From: Pygmaiobacter massiliensis
GTDB lineage: Bacteria; Bacillota; Clostridia; Oscillospirales; Ruminococcaceae
Assembly (NCBI RefSeq): GCF_900199435.1
Contig: NZ_OAML01000002.1
Coordinates: 1-64,000 of the forward strand
Length of the DNA: 64,000 bases
Direction of reading: 5' to 3'
Within the stretch, counting starts at the first letter, position 1; each line of letters begins with the position of its first letter. Positions 26,226-36,048 of the stretch are shown piece by piece. Both the position numbers and the translations under genes were made by a program. Under the pieces are notes generated by a model. It ran no database searches. It worked only from the letters and a program-made list of their open reading frames with translations, and was not told the origin of the DNA.

Positions 26226-26240
26226 TGGAGGAAAAAGCAG

Positions 26241-27443
26241 ATGGCGGTTTTTCAATATGAGGTCATGAATCGGCAGGGTGACATTCAAACTGGGCAAATC
26301 AGCGCAGCGGATGAAGCCGCCGCGCTTGCGCGCTTACAGGAAAATGGATTTGTCGTAACCGAAATTGCCCAGCAAAAAGACCGCGCCCAGAAAAAAAGCG
26401 GACGCAATAAAAAGGTAAAGGTCGCAGACCTTGCGTTATTTTCGCGTCAGCTCGCCGCCATGCTCAGTGCGGGCATTCCTGTCACGCAGTCCATCGATAC
26501 CTTGTCGCGACAGACAGAAAACGCTACATTGCGTGCTGCGCTGGAGGGAATTGCCTCTGCGGTAGAAGCGGGATCAAATTTGACGGATGCATTTTCGCTT
26601 TATCCCAAAGTGTTTTCGCCGTTATACGTCGGCATGATTCACGCAGGTGAAGTGGGCGGTATTCTTGAAACTGCCTTGCTGCGCCTCTCGGTGCAGCTGC
26701 AAAAAGAAAAACAGCTCAACGACAATATCAAATCAGCAACTTCCTATCCCAAAATGATTGGTGCGTTTGCGATTCTCATGTTTGTTGCCATGATTGTAGG
26801 CCTAGTGCCGGTGTTTGAAGGCTTTATCTCGCCAGATGTCGAGATTACAGGGCTGACAAAGGTAACCTTTGGACTTTCTCATAGTATTCGGAGTTATTGG
26901 TACATTTGGATTTTGTGCGTCGCGGTTATTATCTTTGCCTTGCGTGCCTTTACAAAGAGCAAAACAGGCCATGACCTGTGGGAAAACAATAAAATGCGGA
27001 TGCCGATTTTTGGTGAGCTGATTCAGAAATCCACAATCGCGCGTTTTTCAAGAACACTTGCCACTCTTTTGCAGGGCGGCATTCCAGTAGTGCAGGCATT
27101 GCAGAGCGCAGGCCCGACCGCCGGCAGCGATTTGCTTAAAAATGCAGTGAACCGCGCAGTAGAAAAAATAGAAGCAGGTAAAAATATTTCTAGCCCGTTG
27201 GAAGAAAGCGGGTTATTCCCGCCAATGGTGATTAACATGATTGCAATTGGTGAAGAAGCTGGCACCTTGCCGGAATTGCTGGACAAGGTAGCGGAGTTTT
27301 ATGAGGAAGACGTTGCCACGATGACGAAAAACCTGGGCAGTGTGATTGAGCCTATTATGTTAATTTTGATTGGTATTATCGTGGGCGGTATGCTGCTAAG
27401 CTTGTATCTGCCGATTTTCACCGCAGTCACTTCTTCGACTTAA
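26241..27443 (+). CDS. pilC: Type IV pilus inner-membrane platform protein PilC
   Basis: 400 residues, the usual length. Two T2SS-F domains (about 68-190 and 272-393) alternate with membrane helices (about 170-190, 215-238 and 375-395). Typical pieces are LALFSRQLAAMLSAGIPVTQSIDTL and ARFSRTLATLLQGGIPVVQALQ, with VGMIHAGEVGGILETAL and INMIAIGEEAGTLPELL as the paired motifs. PilC sits in the membrane and couples the ATPases to pilin assembly. It starts 15 bases after pilT with GGAGG. Confidence 0.95.
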   Translation: MAVFQYEVMNRQGDIQTGQISAADEAAALARLQENGFVVTEIAQQKDRAQKKSGRNKKVKVADLALFSRQLAAMLSAGIPVTQSIDTLSRQTENATLRAALEGIASAVEAGSNLTDAFSLYPKVFSPLYVGMIHAGEVGGILETALLRLSVQLQKEKQLNDNIKSATSYPKMIGAFAILMFVAMIVGLVPVFEGFISPDVEITGLTKVTFGLSHSIRSYWYIWILCVAVIIFALRAFTKSKTGHDLWENNKMRMPIFGELIQKSTIARFSRTLATLLQGGIPVVQALQSAGPTAGSDLLKNAVNRAVEKIEAGKNISSPLEESGLFPPMVINMIAIGEEAGTLPELLDKVAEFYEEDVATMTKNLGSVIEPIMLILIGIIVGGMLLSLYLPIFTAVTSST

Positions 27444-27476
27444 GGAAGCCGCCAAGTAGCAGGGAGGAAACATAAA

Positions 27477-28979
27477 ATGAGAAACAGCATCAAACGGTCG
27501 GCCATTGGCTTGACTATGGATTCCACAGAGCTGCGTGCGGTAGAGGTGGCGTTTGCACCGCATCCTTATGTTGTTACAGCTGGCAGTATAGCGTTGCAAC
27601 CGGGACTGATTCGTGACGGTCTGATTACCGATTTGCCAGCAGTCAGCGGTTTGCTTAGCGAATTATTACGTACTTACGGCTTTTCTTCGGCACCGTTTGT
27701 AATCGGTGCGAAAAACGAAAATATGCTGCTTCGTTTGGCATCGCTTCCGCGCGTGCCAGACGACAAGTTGCGCACAACCGTGATGCTTCAGGCACAGCAG
27801 TTTATCCCGGTACCGGTACGAGAGCTGGTGCTGGACTATGTGTTCAGTGGAGTGACCGAGCAAGAAGGCCGCGCAATGGCAGATATTCTGTTGGTAGGTG
27901 CCAAAAAGGCTTATGCCGAAAGTTTGATTGAGTTGGTCCGTTCAGTAGGGGGCACACTTGCGAATATCGATGCAGCGGTGCTCGGCCTGGTGCGCATGGC
28001 AGAAACACAGGCGTATAAACCAGGCGAGGTTTATCTTGTTGCCGATATCGACCATGATGGCGTCAATATTGTGTTTTTAGAAGAAAATCACATACGTTTG
28101 GCGCGCGCTGTCATGCATGAGGTGCCGCTCCAATCAAACACGGTGCTGACAGAAGAGGCCCAAAACCGGCTTGCGACTTCGCTTGCTGAGAATATCCGCA
28201 CCTCGATGCTTTATTATGCCAACCTGCATCCCGGCGAGGTACCGGCACGTGTACTGCTAACCGGTGTGGTGCCGCAGCTAAAAGAGATTGCCCGGCAGGC
28301 AGAAGAAAAACTTGCGCTCGAAGTTAGCGTGCCATCGGTGTATCAGCAGGTGGATGATATTTCTCAAGAAGAGCTACCTGCTTATGCGCTGGGTATCAGC
28401 CTCGCACTTTCGGCAGAGCAAGCGTCGAAACCAACGGTGCAGTTGCTTCCGGAAGAATATAAGTGCAACCAGGCACAAAATCAAAAGTTGCTAAAGCTGC
28501 GCAAGAGATTGACGGCTGGGGCTGCAGTTTTACTGGCGGTTGCACTTGGCTCGTTTGGCGTGTGCTTAGGTGGCAATGCACAAATCGTTGCTGTACGCAA
28601 CGAGCGAACCGCTCTAGAGGAAAAGGCAGCCTCCATGTCAGAATATCGGGTTCTTTATCAGCAAAAAACAGACTTGCTGTCACGGCTGGTAAAGGCCGAG
28701 ACGGCAGATCCGAAATGGATGAGTGCAATCCATGCAATTGTGAATGCATTGCCGCAGGATGCATGGATTGAAAGCTTTACTTCAAGCACGACCGAAGATA
28801 ATGTAATGAAATGTGAGCTGCAGTGCGGCGGTGTGAATTATGAAAGCGTTGCGAATACAACTGCAGCGTTGCAAAATTGCGAGGTGCTCAGTTCTGCTGT
28901 CTGCACTTCTACCACAGAATCCGAAGGTGGAATGACGTTTACACTTTCTCTCACGCTCACAGACCCCGCAACACGATGA
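27477..28979 (+). CDS. pilMN: PilM-PilN fusion protein
   Basis: 500 residues. Residues 1 to about 315 are PilM, the cytoplasmic actin-like (FtsA-type) protein: IGLTMDSTELRAVEV, LQAQQFIPVPVRELVLDY, and the nucleotide-site segments VADIDHDGVNIVFLE and VLLTGVVPQL. From about 319 the chain continues as PilN: VQLLPEEYK (321-329) equals the N-terminal INLLP motif by which PilN binds PilM, then one membrane helix (about 344-366), a coiled coil and a fimbrial-assembly beta domain to 500. In most bacteria PilM and PilN are separate proteins, so partner and binding peptide are here physically joined. No stop or frameshift is visible at the junction. GGAGG precedes the ATG. Confidence 0.88.
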   Translation: MRNSIKRSAIGLTMDSTELRAVEVAFAPHPYVVTAGSIALQPGLIRDGLITDLPAVSGLLSELLRTYGFSSAPFVIGAKNENMLLRLASLPRVPDDKLRTTVMLQAQQFIPVPVRELVLDYVFSGVTEQEGRAMADILLVGAKKAYAESLIELVRSVGGTLANIDAAVLGLVRMAETQAYKPGEVYLVADIDHDGVNIVFLEENHIRLARAVMHEVPLQSNTVLTEEAQNRLATSLAENIRTSMLYYANLHPGEVPARVLLTGVVPQLKEIARQAEEKLALEVSVPSVYQQVDDISQEELPAYALGISLALSAEQASKPTVQLLPEEYKCNQAQNQKLLKLRKRLTAGAAVLLAVALGSFGVCLGGNAQIVAVRNERTALEEKAASMSEYRVLYQQKTDLLSRLVKAETADPKWMSAIHAIVNALPQDAWIESFTSSTTEDNVMKCELQCGGVNYESVANTTAALQNCEVLSSAVCTSTTESEGGMTFTLSLTLTDPATR

Positions 28980-28994
28980 AAAGGAGGCAGAGGT

Positions 28995-29522
28995 ATGACA
29001 TTTTCAGATTTAAAATCCAATAAAACACTGCAAAGCCTTGTCCTCATAGGGGTTATTATGCTGGCGTTGGTAGCGTGGTCTGTGCTGAATGTAACAAGTA
29101 TTCTAAGCAACCGCACCACCCTTGCACAAGAGCAGGTGCTGCTTGCCGATGCACAAAAGCAAGAACTTGCGCTGCGGGAGCTGAAAAACAACGAAAGCGA
29201 AAACCGCGAACAAATCAAAGAGTACCAGGTGCTTTTGCCTCAAAACTTTAACCAGGATGCGCTGCTGGCGCGCTTAGGAGCAGCTGCTGCAGATTACGAC
29301 GTAAGAATTAGTGCGGTTACTTTTTCTGATGCAGTGGCAGCCGAAGAGGTAAGCACTGTACCGTTTCAACTAAGCCTTTCGGGCGAATACGAAAGCATTA
29401 TGCGCTTTTTGGAATCGGTGGCATTAGACGGTGAGCTTGTTATCATCCGCGATTTTGCGCTTGCAGCTGCAGCGTCAGGCATAGAGGCTACCGCAGAGTG
29501 CAGCGCTTATTTTGCCAGCTAG
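28995..29522 (+). CDS. pilO: Pilus assembly protein PilO
   Basis: 175 residues. A short cytoplasmic N-terminus and one membrane helix (about 15-35, LVLIGVIMLALVAWSVLNV) are followed by a coiled coil (about 40-80, EQVLLADAQKQELALRELKNN) and a ferredoxin-like C-terminal domain (about 90-170, NQDALLARLGAAAADYDVRI and YESIMRFLESVA). This is the PilO layout; PilO pairs with PilN in the alignment complex. It follows the PilM-PilN gene after 15 bases with AAAGGAGG. Assignment rests on topology and position. Confidence 0.82.
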   Translation: MTFSDLKSNKTLQSLVLIGVIMLALVAWSVLNVTSILSNRTTLAQEQVLLADAQKQELALRELKNNESENREQIKEYQVLLPQNFNQDALLARLGAAAADYDVRISAVTFSDAVAAEEVSTVPFQLSLSGEYESIMRFLESVALDGELVIIRDFALAAAASGIEATAECSAYFAS

Positions 29523-29558
29523 GCAAAAGAAAATTTTTGAAACACGAGAGGACCAGGT

Positions 29559-31250
29559 ATGGTAGCTAAAAAAGTAATGCTGGGTGCAAGGCTGATTCAA
29601 GACGGCACCATTACACCGGATCAGCTGAATGATGCGTTGGAATATCAGCGCCGCCGCATCGAAGAAAGCGGCCGCCGAATTCAGCTGGGCACCGCGCTGG
29701 TTGCGCTGGGGTATTGCACCGACGAGGATATTGCCAACGCAATGAGCCGTAATACCGGCTATGACCTGATGTCTCTCAATTCCACCCCACTGGATATGGA
29801 AGCGGCGAACCTGATTGCGCCCGATGTGGCACAGCGATATCATGCAATTCCAGTTGGGTTTGACGGCGAGCGTCTTCTGGTTGCTATGCGCAACCCCAAT
29901 GATCTGATAGCGGTAGACGATTTGCGCCTCATTACCGGCAGAGAGATTCGCCCGGTCATCGTTTCTGACGACGAGCTGGCAGCAGTTATCGAGCAATTTG
30001 CAAACCTTTCCTCTACGGTAGAAGCCACCCCGGATGAACTGGACGAAAAAATCCCGTCTTTTATTGAAGAAACAGACACTGCCGATAAACCGGCGGTTAT
30101 TTTGACAAGTCAAATTATCAACAGCGCAGTGCGTACTGGCGCAAGTGACATCCACGTAGAGCCGCAGGAAAAAACTTTGCGTATCCGTTTTCGAATCGAC
30201 GGTGTGCTGCATGAAATGATGACACAGCCAATGTCAATTTTCCCGGCAGTTGCCTCCCGCTTAAAAGTATTAGCCAATATGGATATTGCAGAGCGCCGCG
30301 TTCCACAGGATGGCCGCGCCACTTTAAAGGTAGATGACCGTGTGATTGATCTGCGTGTCGCATCGTTGCCCTCCGCCTATGGCGAAAAAATCACGATGCG
30401 CCTTCTGGACCGGTCTGCGCGCAATATCACAATCGACGAGTTGGGCTTTCCTCCAAACGACAAAAGCCGCTATATGGAAACGGTAAGCCGTCCGTACGGC
30501 TTCTTGTTGGTTACGGGGCCTACCGGCAGCGGCAAATCAACCACGCTTTATGCAACCCTGGCACAGCTGAATACCCCTGAAAAAAACGTAATTACGCTGG
30601 AAGATCCCATCGAGCGGCGTATGAACGGCCTAAACCAAGTGCAGATGAACGAGCGCGCTGGCATGACCTTTGCTTCCGGCTTGCGCAGCATTCTGCGCAG
30701 CGACCCTGATATCGTGATGATCGGCGAAATCCGCGATAGAGAAACGGCGAAAATTGCGGTAGAGGCGGCGCTTACAGGACACTTTGTTTTGTCTACACTG
30801 CATACCAACGATGCCTCCAGCGCAGTAACACGTCTGGGCGAAATGGGTGTAGAACCTTTCTTGACAGCCTCCTCACTGGTCGGTGTCATCGCGCAGCGTC
30901 TTGTGCGCGTGCTTTGCCCCCGCTGCAAAAAAGCAGTGGTAATCCCAAAAGGAAAAATGCTTGCCACAGTGCCGGATTTTCCGTTTGAACCGGATGAAAA
31001 CAGCGTAACCGTCTACCAAGCAACGGGCTGCCTTGCATGTAACAATACCGGTTATAAGGGCCGCCGTGGCGTTTACGAATTTTTGCAGATAGACGAAGAA
31101 ATTCGTAATCTGATTTTAGAGCACGCATCCAACCATGAAATTCAGCGTGTTGCTATGGCACATGGCATGGTTACACTGCGTGGAGACGGCTTTCAAAAAG
31201 TGCGCGGTGGAATTACCTCCATGGAAGAAATGCTGCGCGTGATTGTTTGA
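29559..31250 (+). CDS. pilB: Pilus extension ATPase PilB
   Basis: 563 residues. An MshEN-type N-terminal domain (about 1-150) contains LGTALVALGYCTDEDIANAMS. The catalytic part has Walker A GPTGSGKSTTLYATL (about 315), VITLEDPIERRMNGLNQVQMN, Walker B SDPDIVMIGEIRD and LSTLHTNDASSAVTRL. A zinc motif (CPRCKK and CLACNNTGYKGRRG) near 450-505 marks GspE/PilB rather than PilT. It powers pilus growth together with PilC. MshEN domains in some PilB proteins bind c-di-GMP; whether this one does cannot be judged by eye. Confidence 0.95.
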   Translation: MVAKKVMLGARLIQDGTITPDQLNDALEYQRRRIEESGRRIQLGTALVALGYCTDEDIANAMSRNTGYDLMSLNSTPLDMEAANLIAPDVAQRYHAIPVGFDGERLLVAMRNPNDLIAVDDLRLITGREIRPVIVSDDELAAVIEQFANLSSTVEATPDELDEKIPSFIEETDTADKPAVILTSQIINSAVRTGASDIHVEPQEKTLRIRFRIDGVLHEMMTQPMSIFPAVASRLKVLANMDIAERRVPQDGRATLKVDDRVIDLRVASLPSAYGEKITMRLLDRSARNITIDELGFPPNDKSRYMETVSRPYGFLLVTGPTGSGKSTTLYATLAQLNTPEKNVITLEDPIERRMNGLNQVQMNERAGMTFASGLRSILRSDPDIVMIGEIRDRETAKIAVEAALTGHFVLSTLHTNDASSAVTRLGEMGVEPFLTASSLVGVIAQRLVRVLCPRCKKAVVIPKGKMLATVPDFPFEPDENSVTVYQATGCLACNNTGYKGRRGVYEFLQIDEEIRNLILEHASNHEIQRVAMAHGMVTLRGDGFQKVRGGITSMEEMLRVIV

Positions 31251-31274
31251 TTTAAAAGAGAGGGGAGAAGCGCC

Positions 31275-32444
31275 GTGAATTTTGCTCAAAAAGTAAAAAG
31301 AATTCTACAGGAAAAAAGCGGCGTTGCACTCATCACTGTGCTGGGTATCATGACGGTCATCGCCATTTTGGCAACCGGTATGTTCTACTTCTCAACAAAT
31401 GAGCTTAATTTCACCCAAAACGATATTAAAATAGAACAATCGCAATATCTGGCGCGCTCGGCAGTTGAGGTTGCATGCAAGGCGTTCCCGAATGTTGCGG
31501 GACAATTTGACGCCCCCACTGCGGAAAAACCTGTAACCATGACGCTGTACTTACATAAATCCGGAGACGACATTGCACTCAATTCAGAGTCTGACGGTGC
31601 TGACGGTGTTGCAAACGTTACAATCACCTCAGAAAAACGCGGGATTAAGCAAGCAGACGGCACAACCCTTGAGCATGATGCCTGGATATATGCCGCAAAA
31701 GCGACAATTGGCAATATGAGTGCACGCGCCCAAGGTTATTCGATGCCACAGGCAAAGGCGTATAGCACCGGTGTGCAGGATATTAACCTCGGCTGGTTAA
31801 GCAGCGGTGGTGCTTTAGAAGAAAGCAATACTCAATACAAACAACTTGCGGCACAGAATATCGGTGCTTTTGGCGGCACATCTATTTACCCGTTTGTTCC
31901 GCAAAGTCCCTATCCCGGTGTGGTTGTGGTAGATAAAGATAATACCCCAAAAATCACCCTCAGCAAAAACTCTGCAAAAAGTGGTGTAACCAACACTCTT
32001 TTTGCGTGGGCAGCCCCGACAGTGTTTGTGCAGCCGGCAGTAGATTTAACTGGGGTGAACCGAATCGCCGGGCTTAAAATTAAGTCAGACAGCATCATTT
32101 TTGATAAGGAAATACGTATTTATGCAAACCGTCTGGAATCTAAAGTAGGCGACCTTATTATTGAGCCGTATTCGAGCTCCGGGCAGGTTTATTTTCGAGA
32201 AAATGTTTACCTATATATTGGCAATGAGCGAACGCTGCTTTTTCCGGCGGGTAGCTCTTACACTTATACCAACGAATTGGATTTCTTCTCGTACGCGATA
32301 GAAAATGGATATGTCAGTACGGGTATCAGTGGATGGATTAAAGAGTTGCTTGGCGGTGGAAAAATTACCACAGGGACAATGACAAAAAAAGCGGTAACTG
32401 AAATACCAACAGTAAACAGCCTTTCCAAAGTGGTTTGGGAATAA
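31275..32444 (+). CDS. PilX-like minor pilin / pilus assembly protein
   Basis: 389 residues from a GTG start behind GAGAGGGGAG. EKSGVALITVLGIMTVIAILATGMFYFSTNE (about 14-44) resembles the N-terminus of PilX/GspK-type proteins, where the prepilin cleavage motif is degenerate and Glu+5 is absent. The rest is extracellular and beta-rich, with a long stretch without cysteines, and matches nothing I know. Its position between pilB and two prepilins suggests a minor pilin at the pilus tip or initiation complex. Confidence 0.7.
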   Translation: MNFAQKVKRILQEKSGVALITVLGIMTVIAILATGMFYFSTNELNFTQNDIKIEQSQYLARSAVEVACKAFPNVAGQFDAPTAEKPVTMTLYLHKSGDDIALNSESDGADGVANVTITSEKRGIKQADGTTLEHDAWIYAAKATIGNMSARAQGYSMPQAKAYSTGVQDINLGWLSSGGALEESNTQYKQLAAQNIGAFGGTSIYPFVPQSPYPGVVVVDKDNTPKITLSKNSAKSGVTNTLFAWAAPTVFVQPAVDLTGVNRIAGLKIKSDSIIFDKEIRIYANRLESKVGDLIIEPYSSSGQVYFRENVYLYIGNERTLLFPAGSSYTYTNELDFFSYAIENGYVSTGISGWIKELLGGGKITTGTMTKKAVTEIPTVNSLSKVVWE

Positions 32445-32468
32445 CACAGCAGAGAGGAGTGCGGCATC

Positions 32469-34526
32469 ATGAACAACAAAAAAGGCTTTACTTTAGCTGA
32501 AATACTTGTCGCGCTCGGCTTGCTGGTGCTGGTGGTATTTTGCTTTACACCGCTTATGCTTGCCAGCTTAAAAAGCGTGCAGGTTTCCGGCAAAAAGCAA
32601 CAAGATCGGTTCGAACAAAAAAGCGCGCTGGAAGAAAAACTGTCAGATGGTATTAATTATAATGCAATGGATACAACGGACAATGTTTCTGCTGTGTTTT
32701 CACAAAGCGGAAAACCGGATGTTATAGGAGCGGCCGAAGGCAAATATCTGCAAAGCAAAGACAACTTGAGCGAATCAATGTTTGAAAGCTTTATTGCGAA
32801 GGATAATGCTTCTTTGGTGCTTTCTCCAAGCTCTGTGCCGGAGAACTGTAAAACAGGATTGATTAGCGGCACCCAGGTTACTATTACTACTGATTTCATC
32901 AATTTTGAGGATGCTGGCCAATTTTATTTGCTGGTGAATGGATCGACCAAATACGAAAACAACACGAAAATCAAATTCACTCTCTCAAACGATTCTCCGC
33001 GCCAGGCGACAATGCAAATTCTAGCAGCAGATTTATTGCGGATGGGCAATACTTATCAAATCTGCTATGGGAGCAGCGGCGTTTCGGCCTATCTGCAAGT
33101 AACTCCACCATCGCTGATTGTAGTAGGGGCAGAGGGCGCTTATTATGGACGTAACAGTGAGGGCGTTTGGAAACAAGGCAACAACCACTTGGGGAACAAT
33201 CAGTTTAACGATGTGATTTGGACGGGCACACAATATGTGGCTGCGGGCGAAAAAGGCACCTGGTGGTATACCGAAGAGAATGCTTCCGGCGCAAACGTGT
33301 GGAACCAGATGGAGCTGGAGAATAGTTCTAATAAAGCAACTCTCTATGATTTGCAAATTTCTGAACAAGCAGGCAATGCACTAACAGCAACAGGAACCGT
33401 TCCGGTCACTCGACTGTTTGTTAGCTTTAACCGTTTGTTTGCGCAACAAATGGACAGCGCAAACGCGATTGATGTTAAAAATAATGACTATATTACCTAT
33501 AAAGCAGCGACAAATATTGCAGGACGTGCAGTAAGCGATGCTTATATTAACGGTTCTACAAGATTTTTATGGCTATACTCTAACGTACCTTTATGGGAAC
33601 CGGAAACCTATTATTCCGTATCCACACCGGTGGATGGCAAGGTGTCCGTGGATGCCAGCGATAAAAAACGCATTCCTGCTTCCGGTATTCCTAAAGGCCT
33701 TGTGTGGAATGGGAAAACGGACGAAAACAATGAGTATATCGCTGTTTTTGACAGTGGGCAAATCTACAGTTTGCACCCCGGAACCAGCACAGAGAGTTAC
33801 TTAAATGCAAAATGGAAACAGGATGTTAACGAGAATATTCCTTATCGGGAAACAGGAACCGATGAGCCAATTTATATATTGACTTATCCGGGTGATTGGT
33901 ATGGGGACGATGTTGTGATTAAAACGGATACGCCCCCTGAGTTCAAGTGGAACAAAGGTGAGCTTTACGTTACTTGGTCAGAAGGTCAAGAGCCGATCAC
34001 TATTAATAAATCCTATGTCTCCGATACAAGTTTGACGATTACCACGGTAACGCATTACGAAAGAAATATAGCGGAAATCTATGGAAATCTAAATTCAGTA
34101 GCTTATGGTAACGAAACGTTTGTGGCGGTGGGTGACGTAGCACTTCGCAGCATTTCTTCCACTTGGCATAGTACTAAAGTCGCAACTCAAAGTGCACCCA
34201 GAAATTCTAACGGACAGGTGCTTTGGGAGCAAAGCTCCCGCACCACAGATCCTGTGTTGGATAGCCAGCAGACAAGTGATTCAAAGCCGGCCAATATTAT
34301 CTACCGAGATGCTGCTGGTGTATGGAAGGCGGCACCCAAAGTTTCCAATGGAACGTTAAACAAGGTGGAATACATCGCCGGTAAATTTTATGCTGTGGGC
34401 CAAAAAGGCACTGTGCTCACCTCAACAGATGGGGTGAATTGGAAAAACGACACCGCTAAATTGGGCGACGAGCTGGCGAGGGATAAGCCCAACTTATACG
34501 GCATTGCCGGATGGGGTGAAAACTAA
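32469..34526 (+). CDS. Very large prepilin-like protein with propeller-type repeats
   Basis: 685 residues, against 130-200 for most pilins. A class III prepilin leader is clear: MNNKKG, cleavage, [18 protein letters not shown] with Glu at +5. From about 210 to the end at least four repeats of about 30 residues recur: [13 protein letters not shown] (about 212), [20 protein letters not shown] (about 247), [15 protein letters not shown] (about 541) and [20 protein letters not shown] (about 628, followed by TDGVNWK). The pattern is like beta-propeller blades of the Ycf48/BNR kind. It may be a tip adhesin carried on a pilin stalk. AGAGGAG precedes the ATG. Confidence 0.8.
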   Translation: MNNKKGFTLAEILVALGLLVLVVFCFTPLMLASLKSVQVSGKKQQDRFEQKSALEEKLSDGINYNAMDTTDNVSAVFSQSGKPDVIGAAEGKYLQSKDNLSESMFESFIAKDNASLVLSPSSVPENCKTGLISGTQVTITTDFINFEDAGQFYLLVNGSTKYENNTKIKFTLSNDSPRQATMQILAADLLRMGNTYQICYGSSGVSAYLQVTPPSLIVVGAEGAYYGRNSEGVWKQGNNHLGNNQFNDVIWTGTQYVAAGEKGTWWYTEENASGANVWNQMELENSSNKATLYDLQISEQAGNALTATGTVPVTRLFVSFNRLFAQQMDSANAIDVKNNDYITYKAATNIAGRAVSDAYINGSTRFLWLYSNVPLWEPETYYSVSTPVDGKVSVDASDKKRIPASGIPKGLVWNGKTDENNEYIAVFDSGQIYSLHPGTSTESYLNAKWKQDVNENIPYRETGTDEPIYILTYPGDWYGDDVVIKTDTPPEFKWNKGELYVTWSEGQEPITINKSYVSDTSLTITTVTHYERNIAEIYGNLNSVAYGNETFVAVGDVALRSISSTWHSTKVATQSAPRNSNGQVLWEQSSRTTDPVLDSQQTSDSKPANIIYRDAAGVWKAAPKVSNGTLNKVEYIAGKFYAVGQKGTVLTSTDGVNWKNDTAKLGDELARDKPNLYGIAGWGEN

Positions 34527-34540
34527 AGGAGGGGATGTCT

Positions 34541-35473
34541 TTGAAACTTTGGACAAACAAGAAAGGCTTTACCCTTGTGGAGTTAATGGTGTCCGTAGTG
34601 CTGCTTGGCATTGTGCTTGCACTGGCTTACCAGACGTTTGCATTTTTGACGGGCACATATACCCGTACCGAAAAAAAGTGGCTGATTGAAAGAGATGTAA
34701 AGCAGACGGCCAACCGCATTACTCGAGCGATAGACCGTTCTTACGCAGCAAAGCTGACAAATACCACCCCCACCGCTGACGCATTGGGGGAGGGTGATCG
34801 CTGCTTTTATTACCAAACAGATGCTGCGGGCAACGGATATATCTATTTTGTAGATTACGACCCTGCAACCAAAACACATCTGGCGCCAGTTCAAGTGAAT
34901 GAGCTGCCTGTTCAGGCTGCTTTTTCTAACGAAAGTGCGGCCGGAGAAAAAAAGGACAACTTGGTTTATTACACGGTCACCACGGAATCACCAGATTCAG
35001 ATTATTCGCTGGAAACTGCCACCTGGCTTGCGAACGTACATCAAAGCGTCGTGGTAGCAGATGGAGAAACCTCGCCTTATTCAACTTTGATTTTCAATGT
35101 CGCTCAAGACGGCGTAATCGACATTTCGGTGGGTAACCTAGGCGGGGCAGGTTGCTTTATTGCGACAGCTGCCTATGGCGACTATGACCAAACCAGTGTG
35201 ATGCTGCTGCGTCGGTTCCGTGATCAGGTGCTACTGACAAACGAGCCGGGACAGTGGTTTGTAGATACATATTATAGGCTTTCGCCTCCGATTGCGGACG
35301 TGATTGCTGTTCACCCCGCCTTGCGCTTTTTGACGCGTGTGGCACTGCTGCCCGCAGAGGGCGCGGCGGTATTGGTATTGCACCCGGTTTTCTCTGGTGT
35401 TGTGCTGGCAGGTTGCGGGTTGCTATACAAAAAGGGCAAAAGAAAAGCGTCACGCCGACGAAACAGCCAGTAA
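34541..35473 (+). CDS. PilW-like prepilin with C-terminal CFI-box tail
   Basis: 310 residues. The leader MKLWTNKKG is followed by [20 protein letters not shown], a prepilin N-terminus. An extracellular domain spans about 40-205. From about 206 the protein carries [33 protein letters not shown] and a hydrophobic segment ending in a basic tail ([11 protein letters not shown]), the pattern known as the CFI-box C-terminal domain, thought to act in surface sorting. ATG 34535 touches the GGAGGGG site, so TTG 34541, six bases away, is the better start. Finding this tail on a pilin is unexpected, because both ends would then be membrane-inserted. Confidence 0.8.
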   Translation: MKLWTNKKGFTLVELMVSVVLLGIVLALAYQTFAFLTGTYTRTEKKWLIERDVKQTANRITRAIDRSYAAKLTNTTPTADALGEGDRCFYYQTDAAGNGYIYFVDYDPATKTHLAPVQVNELPVQAAFSNESAAGEKKDNLVYYTVTTESPDSDYSLETATWLANVHQSVVVADGETSPYSTLIFNVAQDGVIDISVGNLGGAGCFIATAAYGDYDQTSVMLLRRFRDQVLLTNEPGQWFVDTYYRLSPPIADVIAVHPALRFLTRVALLPAEGAAVLVLHPVFSGVVLAGCGLLYKKGKRKASRRRNSQ

Positions 35474-35514
35474 GCGGGCATGCATTTGCCTTTCTGCCGG
35501 GGGCAGAATCAAGC

Positions 35515-35583
35515 TCCGACAAATGTGTCGGTATTACTTATGTCGAAAAGAATCAGCAACAGACGGCTGCTGATTCTTTTGAA
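35515..35583 (+). promoter_or_regulatory. Two hairpins upstream of pilA, second like a terminator
   Basis: CCGACA and TGTCGG (35516-35531) form a small stem. AAGAATCAGCA (35549-35559) pairs perfectly with TGCTGATTCTT further on, followed by TTGAAAATTTTTT. It lies between the PilW-like gene and pilA, 27 bases before the pilA start, and could be a partial terminator or a processing site that sets pilA apart from the upstream genes. Confidence 0.55.
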
Positions 35584-35609
35584 AATTTTTTATCAATGGA
35601 GGAAAAAAC

Positions 35610-36014
35610 ATGTTGAAGAAACTTTACGCACTCAAAAACAAAAAAGGCTTTACCCTCGTCGAATTGATGGTAGTCGTAGCCATCCTCGGCATCCTCGTCG
35701 CAGTTGCAGTACCGGTGTATAATAATGCTACCACCAAAGCAGAAACCAACACTTGCGCGGCTAATATCCGCACCATTCAGTCCGCGTTGATGCAAGCACA
35801 AATTGATGGTCAGTTAGCTGATAATGATACGGTACAAAAATTGGTGGACAATGGATATTTACAGGCTAACGCAGTTTGTCCTAGCAGCAAAACTGCGTAT
35901 AAAATCACAATAAACAATAAGAAGTTTACTGTTGAATGCCAAGATACGAAAAATAAAACAACCCATAATGCAGCAGTTTCGGCCGTTACGCCCACTCCTA
36001 CCACGAAACCTTAA
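35610..36014 (+). CDS. pilA: Major type IV pilin PilA
   Basis: 134 residues. Leader MLKKLYALKNKKG, then [20 protein letters not shown] with Glu+5 and a long hydrophobic helix, the canonical prepilin N-terminus. A small globular part (about 45-115) contains three Cys (NTCAANIRTIQ, NAVCPSS, FTVECQD), two of which could form a disulfide, and a Thr/Pro-rich end (TPTPTTKP). The short leader, size and very good ribosome binding site (GGAGG) suggest the main structural subunit. A terminator-like hairpin lies upstream and two perfect hairpins downstream, which may make a stable short pilA mRNA. Confidence 0.92.
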   Translation: MLKKLYALKNKKGFTLVELMVVVAILGILVAVAVPVYNNATTKAETNTCAANIRTIQSALMQAQIDGQLADNDTVQKLVDNGYLQANAVCPSSKTAYKITINNKKFTVECQDTKNKTTHNAAVSAVTPTPTTKP

Positions 36015-36048
36015 GACTTTAATAAAAAGTTTTCGTCTCGCTGAAGTA

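Noticed and set aside
35474-35609. c-di-GMP riboswitch ahead of pilA
   Set aside because: Pilin genes in clostridia can be under c-di-GMP riboswitches, so I looked for the GEMM-I and GEMM-II cores. Only simple hairpins are present.
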